A DNA stretch of 64,000 bases from Branchinecta lynchi (Eukaryota; Arthropoda; Branchiopoda; Anostraca; Branchinectidae): contig JAKZAP010000001.1 of the NCBI GenBank assembly GCA_023053575.1, forward strand, positions 27,856,533-27,920,532, given 5' to 3'. The notes below the pieces were generated by a model. That model saw nothing but the letters and a program-made list of their open reading frames with translations, had not been told where the DNA came from and made no database searches. How positions within the stretch are numbered: the stretch's first letter is position 1; every line of letters begins with the position of its first letter. Below, piece after piece: positions 22,019 to 32,384 of this stretch. The position numbers were made by a program, and so were the translations under genes.

Positions 22019-22755
22019 ATGGACAATAAAATCATGTCATGGAACATAAATGGGAACGTGCTGGAAAGGCGTCTTGAACATTTCCTATCTGAGTACGATA
22101 TAATCTGTATACAATAACATTTTTTGACTGATTAGAGTAGCGAGCTACTGCAGTTCCAAGATTCTCACACCCTTTATTTCTCTGCGGCTAAGCAGTGTCG
22201 CTAAAGGTAGACCCTCGGGTGGTGTAGCCACCCTTGTCAGATCGAATCTGGCTTCTGAGCTAGCTAAAAAGGCGCTTTCACACCTCCCGACTCCAGTTTG
22301 CGGTACGATTATTCTAAATACTTACCTACCGACTGACTACAAAAATGCGTGGTCTGAGAACAAGTTCGCTCTCTCATTAAACCAACTTGCAAGTTGTGCA
22401 ATAAGCCAGTCGCTCTCCAACGTCGTGGTTATAGGCGACTTCAACTGCAATCTCAATTATTTGTCTTCAGTGCGAACAAACGCGGTGCTCTCTGTTTTTG
22501 AAGGCAAACTGGATCTCAGTGACAAAAATCCGAGACTTATGTGCACCCCAGTGGAGCCACGTCAGACCTTGACCAGGTTCTCACCTCCCCCTCTCTCGGT
22601 AAGCCGCACGCACACGTTGCACAGACGAGTTACACATTGGACCACTTTCCTATCAGCCTATCCTTTAAAACTGAATATACTTGCCATAAGGATCACGCTC
22701 CCCGAAACCAATCGAAGTGGTTCGAAAAACAAGAATGGAACAAGGCCGATTAAAG
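22019..22755 (+). pseudogene. AP-type endonuclease remnant
   Basis: Begins MDNKIMSWNINGN, the usual first strand of non-LTR endonucleases, and soon meets stop codons. VVVIGDFNCNLNYL at about 22425 is the GDFN motif, and LDQVLTSP with LDHFPISLSF near the end corresponds to the final D-H motif (LDH where SDH is usual). The domain is spread over three frames, so it is inactive. Confidence 0.75.
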
Positions 22756-22881
22756 GACCTTCCGAAGTGTTTGTGACGGTATCCTCACTAAAATCAAAGT
22801 GCCCTACCACCTACTGCGTCAATCCTCAGGTCTTCCGGTAGCCGAGGTCAGAATTCAGTTAAATATTTTCTATGCCGAGAT

Positions 22882-23536
22882 TTGTCACGCAGTAAAATGC
22901 GGCAGTGCCTATTGCAAAAGTCCCGTGAGCAGGACTGGTCAAAGAATCCCGAACTCGGAACTGCTTGTGCAAAAGCTAAGTTTTGGCATAGAATTTGGGT
23001 CCAATGTGAAAAGCCGAGGAAAGGCTGGGTAGATCAAGTTCGGAAATGGGCAAATCGCAAGTTTGCTAAAGTTTTAGCCAATCATCGTAGTGCGGTGCGT
23101 CGCCGTTATACTAAATTAGTTAACGATGTTCCTACCTCCCTCTGGAAGAAGGTAATACGGCCCAAGCAAAGTGTCGCAGAAAGTAAGATAGATCCTAAAA
23201 TATGGCATAGGCATTACTCTGAAGCATTCAGTGCACCCTCCAGCCATGTCCAGTCCAAGTTCGAGGATGAGCTGGACTGCTTAGTTGATCCACTTGGGAG
23301 CAGTCTGTCATATACAGTGAAGCGTAGTATGGTAGAAAAGTCTATCCGCAAATTAAAGAAAAATTACTCAAGAGGTATCGATGGTATTTGTGCTGCACCG
23401 CTGAAGTTTACTAGTGATTTACTTGTCGATTACATTTGCCTGATGTATAAGACATTGAGTCAGGAGTGACACCCAGTGGTTTTGCCGTAGGAAAGCTTTA
23501 CCCAATTTTAAAAAAAGGGAAACTAGCCGGTTTATC
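22882..23536 (+). pseudogene. RT N-terminal portion
   Basis: The linker (KPRKGWVDQVRKWANRKFAK) and RT motif 0/1 (KLKKNYSRGIDGICAAPLKF) are readable. After a stop at 23469 the next motif reads in another frame as YPILKKGKLAGL and halts at the insertion of a TIR element. The following residues, CSSYRPITVSDVFCKLFEQ, are found at 26470. Confidence 0.7.
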
Positions 23537-24069
23537 CCGTACGGAAAATCTCCACGTCGAATGCCATTTTACACCTCGAATCGAGGACGAAACGGTATTC
23601 TCGGTAGCGAAATGCGGGCGAAAGTATAGCGAGGACGAATATTGATGGCGAATTATACTTCGACCCACATTTTCGCTGCGAATATGAAAGCGAAGGAGAG
23701 GGAGATCTCGCGTTCGCTATCGTGTTTAGTAAAGGGCGAAGGCGGATTTCCCCTCGACCTTAGTTTTCGCTGCGAAAAAGATGGCGAAAGACAGGGCGAT
23801 TCTACCTCCGCCTCAAATTTCTCGAAGGGCGAGATTGTAATCAACTTCGGCCTTGTTTTCGCTGCGAAGATGGTAGCGAAATATCAGGGAGATTTCATCT
23901 CCACTTCGTTTTTGGTGAAGTGCGAGGGCGACCTTATAGTTTCACTGCGAAGTTGCCATCAGGGGATCGTGAAAGACTTTTCCTATAATACTTCTACTTT
24001 TGTTCCACTTGCAAGGTGATTGACGAGATGCAAAGGCATTTGGTGAGCAATAAGAAAGAATATTTGAAG

Positions 24070-24304
24070 GTGCAAAATGGATAAGTCAGTTATATTTTAT
24101 TCGAGCTATATTTCCTTCTTGGCAAGCGTCCCCTTCAGGCTCAAGCCGCACAAGCTGGAAACTGAACAGTCATTTTCCAACTCATTTTTCATAATTTTCC
24201 ATTTCTCAGGAAGTTCATTTTCCAGCTTGAGCCTGAAGAGGACCCTTGCCAAGAAGGGCCGAAATATAGCTCTAATAATATGTAGCAGACTTATCCGTTT
24301 TGCA
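24070..24304. mobile_element. Inverted-repeat element with hammerhead-like core
   Basis: Arms 24071-24150 and 24228-24304 are complementary: TGCAAAATGGATAAGTC on the left pairs with GACTTATCCGTTTTGCA on the right, and the inner arms also pair (GGCTCAAGC with GCTTGAGCC). On the plus strand 24233-24264 reads CTGAAGA, a stem (GGACCCTT / AAGGGCC) and GAAA, the order of a hammerhead ribozyme core. Confidence 0.6.
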
Positions 24305-24742
24305 TCGTCAAATATGACTCGCAGTCAGCTCGGGCTGAAGGAATATCTATAATGAGAGAGAAACTACTTTCGAGCTTTACGTTTGCCAGAAACCTAGGAG
24401 CAAAGAGCAATCCAGTCCTATTTTATGTATCACTATATTAATCAAACCCAATCTACGAAGTATATGGTACCTTATTCGCTAATTGCTTGTTTCGAGACAG
24501 GAAAAAAAAATAATTCTAAAAGCCACGGAAATGCTTAAATTTAAACCTTGCCGTCTATAGTTTTGAAAATATTGCTGTACTGTGAAGTCCAAAAAATTTC
24601 AGAAGCAGCTTTCGAGTTTGAACCTTGTTCGGTGGTGAAAAAGCATAATCCAACAAATTTCGAGAGTTACTAGTCCTAAATCGAAAATTTGGGGAAACTA
24701 GTTTTGTCTTCTATGTTGGTATAATTTTGGGCTAATCTGGAA

Positions 24743-26045
24743 TGGCACTGTCTAGGGAACCGGGAGCCGTACTTTATGCCCTATGGGCTACAGAACCGGT
24801 AGTTCTCACGGAAGTCAAACCATAAGAGCTACGATTCCGGGATGTGACGTCATTGACTAACGGAAACTTGTATGTGCTGGCTCCCGTTCCGGTAGTAAAT
24901 GGAAATAGCTCACGGAAACTTCATCGTACCGGCTTCTCGTCCGGTAGTCTCACGGAATTAGGTACTCAGAAGCTAGGGAGCCGGTAGGTGATACCGGAAA
25001 CTATATAATTGGAGCGTGTGTTCCGGTATTGTTTGCATGGGATATAGAGCTAACGGAACAGTTTGGATGAGAGCTAGGATGCCGGGATTTTCATTGACTT
25101 AGAGAAAATAGCATAGGAAAAAATTCACTACCGGAACCCATATATTGAGAGCTAAGGTACCGGTAGCAAAAACTATTTGGTTGAAAATGACCAGCTCATG
25201 GACACAGATGGCTATAGGCTAGGGTTCCGGTAGTGCAAAAAAAAAAAAAAATGACCTCACGGACCGATGTTAGTGCGGACTAGAAAACCGGAAGTGAATA
25301 TTTTTAACTCACGGAACCCAACTCCTGTGGGTTGGGGTTCCGGTAGTGCCAAAAATTAAAATTATAAACTCACGGACACGTGTCAATATGGACTTTGAGT
25401 CCGGTACAGCTCACGGAATCCAGTTCAAAAGTCTTAATTTTTTGGTCCTACCGGAACCTCAGCCCGCAGAAGTTGGGTTCCGTGAGTTAAAAATATTCAC
25501 TTCCGGTTTCCTAGTCTGCACTGACATGGGTCCGTGAGCTCAATTTTTTTTTCCCTACCGGACACCTAGCCCATAGTCATCTGTGTCCGTGAACTGGTCA
25601 TTTTCGACCAAATGGTAGTTGCTACCGGTACCTTAGCTCTCAATATATGGGTTCCGGTGGTGTATTTTTTCCCATGTTATTTTCTCTAAGTCAGTGAAAA
25701 TCCCGGCAACCTAGCTCTCATCCAAACTATTCCGTGAGTTCTATATTTCTCGTAGACACTACCGGAACAGAAGCTCCAATTATACAGTTTCCGGTATCAA
25801 CTACCGGCTCCCTAGCTTCTGAGTACAGAATTCCGTGAGGCTACCGGACGAGAAGCTGGTGCGATGAAGTTTCCGTGAGCTATTTCCACTCACTACCGGA
25901 ACGGGAGCCAGCACATACAAGTTTCCGTTAGTTAATGACGTCAGATCCCGGAATCGTAGCTCATATGGTTTGGTTTCCGTGAGAACTACCGGTTCGGTAG
26001 CCGGTAGGACATAAAGTACGACTCCCGGTTCCCTAGACAGTGCCA
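24743..26045. repeat. 1.3-kb imperfect palindrome
   Basis: Left arm starts TGGCACTGTCTAGGGAACCG; right arm ends with the complement (CGGTTCCCTAGACAGTGCCA). The arms are about 640 bp, and many internal landmarks pair, for example GACGTCATTGACTAACGGAA with TTCCGTTAGTTAATGACGTC. Both arms are punctuated by CTCACGGAA and CCGGTAG words. The centre lies near 25395. I see no coding sequence and no convincing target duplication. Confidence 0.8.
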
Positions 26046-26650
26046 ATCTGTAATACTGGATCTCTGACAAAAATGTACTTAAAATCACTATTCATCGCAT
26101 GAGAATTTTTGTTTCTTGACAAGGGCGCTGGTCGATTGTTACCAACATTGTTTAGTTTCGACCTCGTAATGCTTACTGAGAAAACAGGTTCTTTTTGTAC
26201 CAAATGTACGAGGTGGATTCGCTCCCAAATGAGGCGAGAGAGAAACGAGGTAGATTCTGTTTCAAATGTACGAGGTCGTTTTGACCCAAATTTGAGGTAA
26301 AAACGAGAGCGAAAACGGCCTAGTTTGTGTTTCAAATGTACGAGGCCGTTTTGACCCAGATTTGAGGTGGAAACGAGAGCGAATAGGCAGCGAAAACGAC
26401 CTAGTTTGTGTTTCAAACGTACGAGGCCGTTTTGACCTAGATTCGAGGTGTAGATTTTCCGTACGGGATGTAGTTCATACCGGCCAATAACCGTGTCAGA
26501 TGTTTTCTGTAAACTCTTCGAGCAACGTAGATCTAGTTCTATTTCACATAAGAAGTCGTTAGCTACGGGAATCTTACCAGGGAGCTGCTGGCCCTGACAT
26601 CCTGCCCAGCCTCATTTGTAGTAAGCACACAACAGTTTCGACTTCTTCAC

Positions 26651-27019
26651 ACATCCCGCACGGAAAATCTACACCTCGAATCTAGGTCAAAACGGCCTCG
26701 TACATTTGAAACACAAACTAGGTCGTTTTCGCTGTCTATTCGCTATCTTTTTCACCTCAAATCTGGGTCAAAACGGCCTCGTACATTTGAAACACAAACT
26801 AGGTCGTTTTCGCTCTCGTTTTTCACCTAAAATTTGGCTCGGAACGACCACGTACATTTTAAACAGAAATTACCTCGTTTTCTCTCTCGCCTTATTTGAT
26901 AGCAAATCCTCTTGACTCTTCGTACATTTGATACAAAAACGACTTTGTTTTCGCTACGAGGTCAAACGCAAAACCAAATAATTTTGGTAAAAACCGACCT
27001 TGACAAGAAACAAAAATAC
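26651..27019. repeat. Second arm of the CCCGTACGG foldback family
   Basis: Begins TCCCGCACGGAAAATCTACA and runs as the inverse of 26103-26469, ending near ACCTTGACAAGAAACAAAAA, which matches the inverse of TTTTTGTTTCTTGACAAGG at 26106. The two arms flank 180 bp of retroelement RT (26470-26650). Confidence 0.7.
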
Positions 27020-28005
27020 AGAATGTAATTATCAATGATCTATTACAGAACCAGTGTTGCCATTTTTCTTTTACGGAACCTGTGACATTTGGCCTCAAAA
27101 ATCTGTGACAAACGAAAGTCGGTCCATTTTTCAGGTTAATGGAAAAACTCAAATACTTTTGAGGCTGTAGGAGTGCATTTTTAACTGATCTATTTTATCA
27201 GGCTAAGCCGTATGTGAATCCGAGAATTGGTTTCAGTTTAAAAGAGAGAGACAAAAAAAGTTTATTTTTGCTCGAAATCCCTCGGTTCACCCTGTTGCAA
27301 TTTTGCAAAAATTGTGCATTTTGCAACATATGGCACAAATCGAGTGACAATCAGATGCATGTGATTTTGAGGGAAAATATATTTGTTGACGAAAATACTT
27401 TCACTTTTCTTGAAGGAAAACATCAATCCATTCCATCAATCCGATGATGGGACACAAATATATTCTCAGTAACTTTGATTCGAGTAGATTCCCATAATAA
27501 GATTGTCCCCAGAGCCTTCAGCATACGGCACTTATTACGAGTAGGTGGGACAGCTAAGTGAATGAGATCGTCACATCGTACATCACCGTTGAAAGATACG
27601 TAGAAATGGGGTATATATGCATCTGCTCACACAACCCATTAAAATTCCCCCACCCCTGGATACGGCCTTGAACACAGGGATGAAATGAAACTTGACAATA
27701 CAAAGGTAAGTGCCCCAGTTCGAGTGAAACTTAATGAGTGGTAGGAGCAAATGTCCAAGCTATATCATTTATGCTTCTGAATTGGCCGAGTGACCTTTGA
27801 CTTACCTATATTTGACAATACAGATAAAATGATTATTTTGAGGAGTTCGACTCAGTTGCGAACGCGACTAAGACAGGAGACATGTACATTACTATTTATT
27901 GATACGAGCAATCTTGTGCATCGTGAACCTAGGGTTGACTTTTGTAGCAAGTTTACAGCGGGCTGCCATCTGTAGCCGTGCAGAATCGACTATTCGTTCT
28001 GTTTT
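27020..28005. other. No gene recognised; one satellite fragment
   Basis: Mostly unassigned. 27675-27760 holds a fragment of the 145-bp satellite (GAGTGAAACTTAATGAGTGG). Confidence 0.45.
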
Positions 28006-29020
28006 TGGGATCCCAAAACGTAAGTGGAGGGATACCTATGACATCGCAAAAGTTGTCCGTCTGTCCCCCCGTCTTTCAGCACGATAACTCTCGAAGGGAA
28101 TGAGATATTTTGATGAAACTTGGCGTGAGGACTCTTCGAGTCAAGGGAAAAGTCGAGGTGGAAGGGGTTTCCAATTAAGGGGCGAAAAAATATTTTTTAA
28201 AAGCTAATGAGATAGTTGATTACGAGGTAAGACGACATGCTGAATACGTATATGAAAACCATTTTCTCGCCGGACAAGTAGTTCACCCGGAATCCGGCTA
28301 AAACCGGAAAGTTTGTTAAAAGTAAAAGTTTAATCTGAAGTTGATTAGATATCCGATTTAGGAGTAAGGAGACATGCTTAATCAAAATAAGGAAATGATT
28401 TTCTCGTCGGACAAATAGATCGGCCGGAATCCGGCCAAAACCAGAAAGTTTGTCAAAAATAAAAGATTAATCTGAAGTTGATTAGAGGTTAGTTTTAAGG
28501 ATAGTGAAACATGCTGAATCCGAATATGTAAATTATTTTGTCGCCGGACAAGTAGATCGCTCGGAATCCGGCCATAACCGGAAAATCTGTTAAAAGCAAA
28601 AGTTTTATATGAATTTCATGAGGTGTTCGGTTTACGGGTAAGAAGGCATGCTGGATTCGTGTATGACAATCATTTTATACCTGGACATATTTCGCCACGA
28701 ATCCAGCTGAAATCCAATTTTTTTTGAAAGTTGAAGTTTTATGTGAAGTTGATTATGGAGATATGGAGATACACTGAATCTGTTTTTTGAACTTTATTTT
28801 TTAAAGTAGTTTGCCCGGAATCCGGCTGAAACCGGAAATTTGGCCGAAGTAAGGCAGGAACTTTCGTCAAAGTAGACATGACGCAGGCTATAGGGGTAAA
28901 CTCACATGCTGAATCCATATTTGAACTTCGTCTTCTCCGATTATTACCACTGGACCGCTACAAGACCCGATTGCCTGTAAATACTTAGTTTTTGGGATCC
29001 CATCGAAACCTTTGGTCTTG
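28006..29020 (+). mobile_element. GGGATCCC-ended element, copy 2 (1.0 kb)
   Basis: Same termini and orientation as copy 1. Between them lie about five 120-135 bp tandem units with CCGGAATCCGGC, CATGCTGAATC and AAGTTGATTAG words. The GATGAAACTTGG core occurs at about 28112, right after ACTCTCGAAGGGAATGAGAT. Copy-number variation of the internal unit explains the length differences between the three copies. Confidence 0.75.
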
Positions 29021-29329
29021 TTCTCTTCAGATCAGCTTTAACTAATGTCAGAGCCCAAGGAAACGTTTAGGTCTGACGAACGTTTGTCGAGAAGATAAGC
29101 TATGATTTACGTAGACGTTTGGAGACATCGGATATTAGGATAATTATGTTCAGTTGCTTTTGACGACGTTAAAAGTGAACAGTTCTGGATTAGCAAACAC
29201 AGGTTAGCATTCATTTGTGCCAAGAATGAAGAAGCAAACTTAGCCTATTTTTTTGTTCAGACCATTTACGAACTGAACTTGGGTTCAAACCAGTAGGACT
29301 AAACCATATAAAATTGCAATAGTTGTGTT

Positions 29330-29710
29330 TTTGCAGATACCATGGTACCTGTTAACACAGTCACTGGATCTGCAATAAGTCGTTTTTGCAGTTACCATGG
29401 CATCTGATACACGTTTATTCTGCAAAAAAAAGACTATTGCCGAAATTGTCCTTTTCGAAGTGAAACGCATAACCATACACTAAGTGCCACGTTTCTTTCC
29501 CACCAATTTCACAAAATTTGCTGAAAGTGAGATGACTTTTCAGATACCACGATCAGTAACCACGGTCGGACCGTGGTATCTGAATACCAAATACCTTGAT
29601 AACTGCAAAAACGCCCTTTGAACGCGGTATCAGATTGCGACAACGAAATTTATACCGTGTTATCAGATACCATGGTATTACTATATACCATGGTACTTAC
29701 TATTAAATTA
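29330..29710. repeat. Inverted repeats with ACCATGGT words
   Basis: CAGATACCATGG-type words appear in both orientations. 29539-29584 is a hairpin (CAGATACCACG with CGTGGTATCTG), and CGTTTTTGCAGTTACC at 29381 is inverted at 29598. Direct copies of a flanking phrase (GGGTTCAAACCAG / GGGTTTGAACCAG) sit at about 29280 and 29782. No ORF of note. Confidence 0.55.
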
Positions 29711-29981
29711 TTTTGACACTGTTGAGACAAGAGCAAAAATCGAACCAATTTTATACTAATAAAAAAATTTCAAGCTGATTTGGGTTTGAACCAGAAAGGG
29801 TAGACTATAGTACAGAAAATTTACAAACTTCTAATGGCCTAGCCTAGAAAAAACTGAAACAGAAATGGTTTGACACTGTCCAGACCGTTATAGATTTTGG
29901 ATCTGTTGTAGGCTCCACGATTTTTGGGGGTCTTGAAAGTACCGAAACAATTTACATTGAAATATTTTCCAGGTTATGCTA

Positions 29982-30037
29982 TTAAATCTTCTAGATTTCT
30001 ATGCTAGTACCAACGTCAAACTAGTAGTCAACCTAAA
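29982..30037. repeat. 56-bp target-site duplication, left copy
   Basis: Ends in CTAGTACCAACGTCAAACTA and GTAGTCAACCTAAA. It matches 31418-31473 at about 53 of 56 positions and flanks the retroelement between. Confidence 0.8.
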
Positions 30038-31417
30038 TCAATCAACCAACTTTATTCCAGTAAAAAATTACCATATCACAAAGAAAACAGGGAAAAAAGA
30101 AGAAGACAAAAGAAGACGGCATCAAGTGCAAATATCACTTGCACAAAAAAGCAAAAATACCTAACCAGGCTAATACATTTTCTGCCAAATTGGCAGAGAC
30201 AGACGGAGCCACGAAGAACAAAGCACAAAGATGTATTCATTATCTGATCAAACACTGTTTAAGCAAAGTTTTACACGATAGGTGGAGTTGGGATAAATTG
30301 AGTACACGGAAATCAGCGTAAACCTCAGTCGCGCTTGCTGATCGAGATATCTTGTGAGGATATCGAAAAATATCATTGTAAGCCACACGCAGCTCACTCA
30401 TCCCTTGTTTTTTGTAGGAGCAAACCAACGAAAGACCAAAAATACTCGTAAAGTATGAACGGAAAAGAAAAGTTTTCACATATGAAGAGCAAAAAGAAAA
30501 CTTTCTAAGGAGTAGGTTACCACGTGCATACACTGACCTCAGAGTATGCCTAATATGTACATCATCGTTTAAATGTTGATCGTAAAGAAAACCGAGATAA
30601 CGAAAGTGCGGTACAAAACTCAGTACATTCCCCCCAAGCTTAATTGGAGGGATAAAAGGGGTAGTTGACGATTTTGGTCGAAAACAAACACACTCGGTTT
30701 TCTTTGCATTAAAAAGAATATCCTTTTCTTCAGCAAATGATTGGCAAATCAAAAGCAACTTATTTAGTGCGCTTGAGCAAGTCCCAGCCTAAGGTTATTA
30801 AAACAACACGAACCAATGTGACAGCCCAAACCGCTAGCGCTAAGGCGAATGTTTAATTCGTTACAATCACAATAAACAGATAGGCTGATAGCACTCCATC
30901 TTGCCTTACTCCATTTTCTACGGAGAAAAAAGAACTTATAACATTCCCCAACGAACACGAAACCGTTGATTTTTAAACCAAAAAGCCAGGATGCAAGGGT
31001 AGACTTGGGGAACGCCTCTCTTCTTCAAAGCTGAAAGGAATCTAACTTGGTTTACGCGATCAACCGCTTTGCTCACATCGACGAAACAAGCATAAACATA
31101 AGTTGAGAAAAGCCAGTAATATTCGACTACGCATCGCAGAATAAATATAGCAAATTCGACAGAAATTCTCCGTTTGTAAGCAAATTGATTCTGCGATGTC
31201 AACAAAAAAGTCTCAACACGAGTCAAAATTAGACGTTTAAAAACTTCGGAAAGGTTCGAAGCGATTGCGATAGGCCGAAAATTATCAGCCTTCGAAGAAA
31301 AACGAAGCCTGTTCTTTTGGACAGGTATAAGTAAGACTTCGATTAGTGAGTCAGGAATAAAACCGTGTCTAGCCATGAGTGAAAAAGCAATAGAGAGATA
31401 CAACATTAGCACAATAC
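30038..31417 (-). pseudogene. 5'-truncated non-LTR element, RT part
   Basis: On the minus strand: DNFRPIAIASNLSEVFKRLI, NQFAYKRRISVEFAIF, and CFVDVSKAVDRVN carrying the first catalytic D; then a disturbed region where the YADD motif should be (YCDCNELNIRLSASGLGC); then KDILFNAKKTECVCFRPKSS and the thumb region to 30240. The catalytic double-D is not recognisable. The 3' end near 30040 is GGAATAAAGTTGGTTGATTG, a poly(A)-like signal and TTGA tail, directly against the 56-bp duplication. The insertion is otherwise complete at its 3' end. Confidence 0.8.
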
Positions 31418-31473
31418 TTAGATCTTTTAGATTTCTATACTAGTACCAACGTCAAACTAGTAGTCAACCTAAA
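31418..31473. repeat. 56-bp target-site duplication, right copy
   Basis: Second copy of the flank described at 29982. Three substitutions separate the copies, so the insertion is not recent. Confidence 0.8.
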
Positions 31474-32384
31474 GTCTGACCTAGAAAAAAATGAGATGCA
31501 AAGGTTGTTGGCAATGCCCGGATCGGAAAGAAATTAAACGTAACAAGTAAATAAAACGTAAAAGTAAATAAAAAATATTGCAAGCATCGCACGAAAAAAT
31601 AGTTTTTGCAATTTTGTTATATTCTACACACAGTTTTTTTTTTTTAATTCCATCGTACGATCTGTGCCTTGTGAGCAGGTTTGTCAGCAATTTTGAACCA
31701 GAAGAAACTTTTTCAAGACTTTTTTTCTTCCTGGACTCTGAAACTTTTCTAGTTCTATTTGTTTCTTTCATATTAAAAAAGTTTACGAAAAAGCAAATGA
31801 AGCATGTTTAGACTTCTGGTTGAGCACCAGCCACTGTTTTAGGGGAAGAATGTCCGAAAAATATCATTCTGACTCACATAAGATTTTGTTGCAGACAATT
31901 TGTTCCGATTCGGAAATTGTAAATAATTTGTATTGCATTTTCTCTAGATTCGCTCTACTACAAGGCTACTCCCTTCAGCCAAGCTGCTGCGATACATCTA
32001 TTTTTGTCTATGTCTACATCTCCCTCAGTAACACTCAGTAATGTTAACGCTTACAGTTGAGAAACTAGTTACATCTATAAGTTTGGAACGGGAAATCGGA
32101 CATGCATGAAACTTGTCAAGTGTCAATAACAATTGTTTCTGATGCTCAGTTTCAAATCGGACCGGATCGGATAACTTAAGGTCCTTCCAGATGTGCTAGG
32201 ACCATGAAACTTGGCTTGGACGGTAAAGACTTGACAAGATTGTCTTATAAATTGTCACTTCTCAGATCCGACCATCCCTTAAAGTACTAATCCTAACCGC
32301 AAAGTACAAACAAAAATACTTTTAACCAAAATATACATTTTCATGATCCCATGAGCCCATGATCATTTTTGTCTTCAATGACAT
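31474..32384. other. No gene; satellite and dispersed repeat fragments
   Basis: 31474-32040 is unassigned. 32075-32280 holds fragments of the 145-bp satellite (ATGCATGAAACTTG; CATGAAACTTGGCTTGGACG). 32285-32390 is the R1 dispersed repeat. Confidence 0.55.

Larger units (their letters stand above)
23537..26469. mobile_element. 2.9-kb TIR element inserted in an RT
   Basis: Left end TCCCGTACGGAAAATCT and CACSTCGAAT; right end is the inverse (ATTCGAGGTGTAGATTTTCC then GTACGGGA). The terminal repeats are about 28 bp. Sub-terminal tandem units follow: about 80-97 bp units with TTTTCGCTGCGAA at 23660-23960, and 68-81 bp units with CAAATGTACGAGGCCGTTTT at 26260-26440. Nested inside are the inverted repeat 24070-24304 and the palindrome 24743-26045. 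No transposase is visible. Joining the flanks restores the host RT frame, so any target duplication is at most 1-2 bp or eroded. Confidence 0.65.
20949..26650 (+). mobile_element. Non-LTR retrotransposon split by a nested element
   Basis: Pieces in order: gag-like ORF1 with zinc knuckles (20949-21957), endonuclease remains (22019-22700), linker and start of RT (22880-23536), then the next RT motif at 26470-26650. The 2.9 kb between 23537 and 26469 is a later insertion: reading across the gap gives an uninterrupted frame. The 3' half of the RT is missing after 26650, where another inverted-repeat segment begins. Confidence 0.75.

Noticed and set aside
23642..24019. 125-codon frame in the left part of the TIR element
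   Set aside because: It follows the 80-97 bp tandem units, so the peptide is itself repetitive without conserved motifs.
24743..26045. Assigning the 1.3-kb palindrome to hAT because of its CACTG/CAGTG-like ends
   Set aside because: The 8 bases outside each end do not match (TGGAATGG versus CCAATCTG), so there is no supporting duplication.
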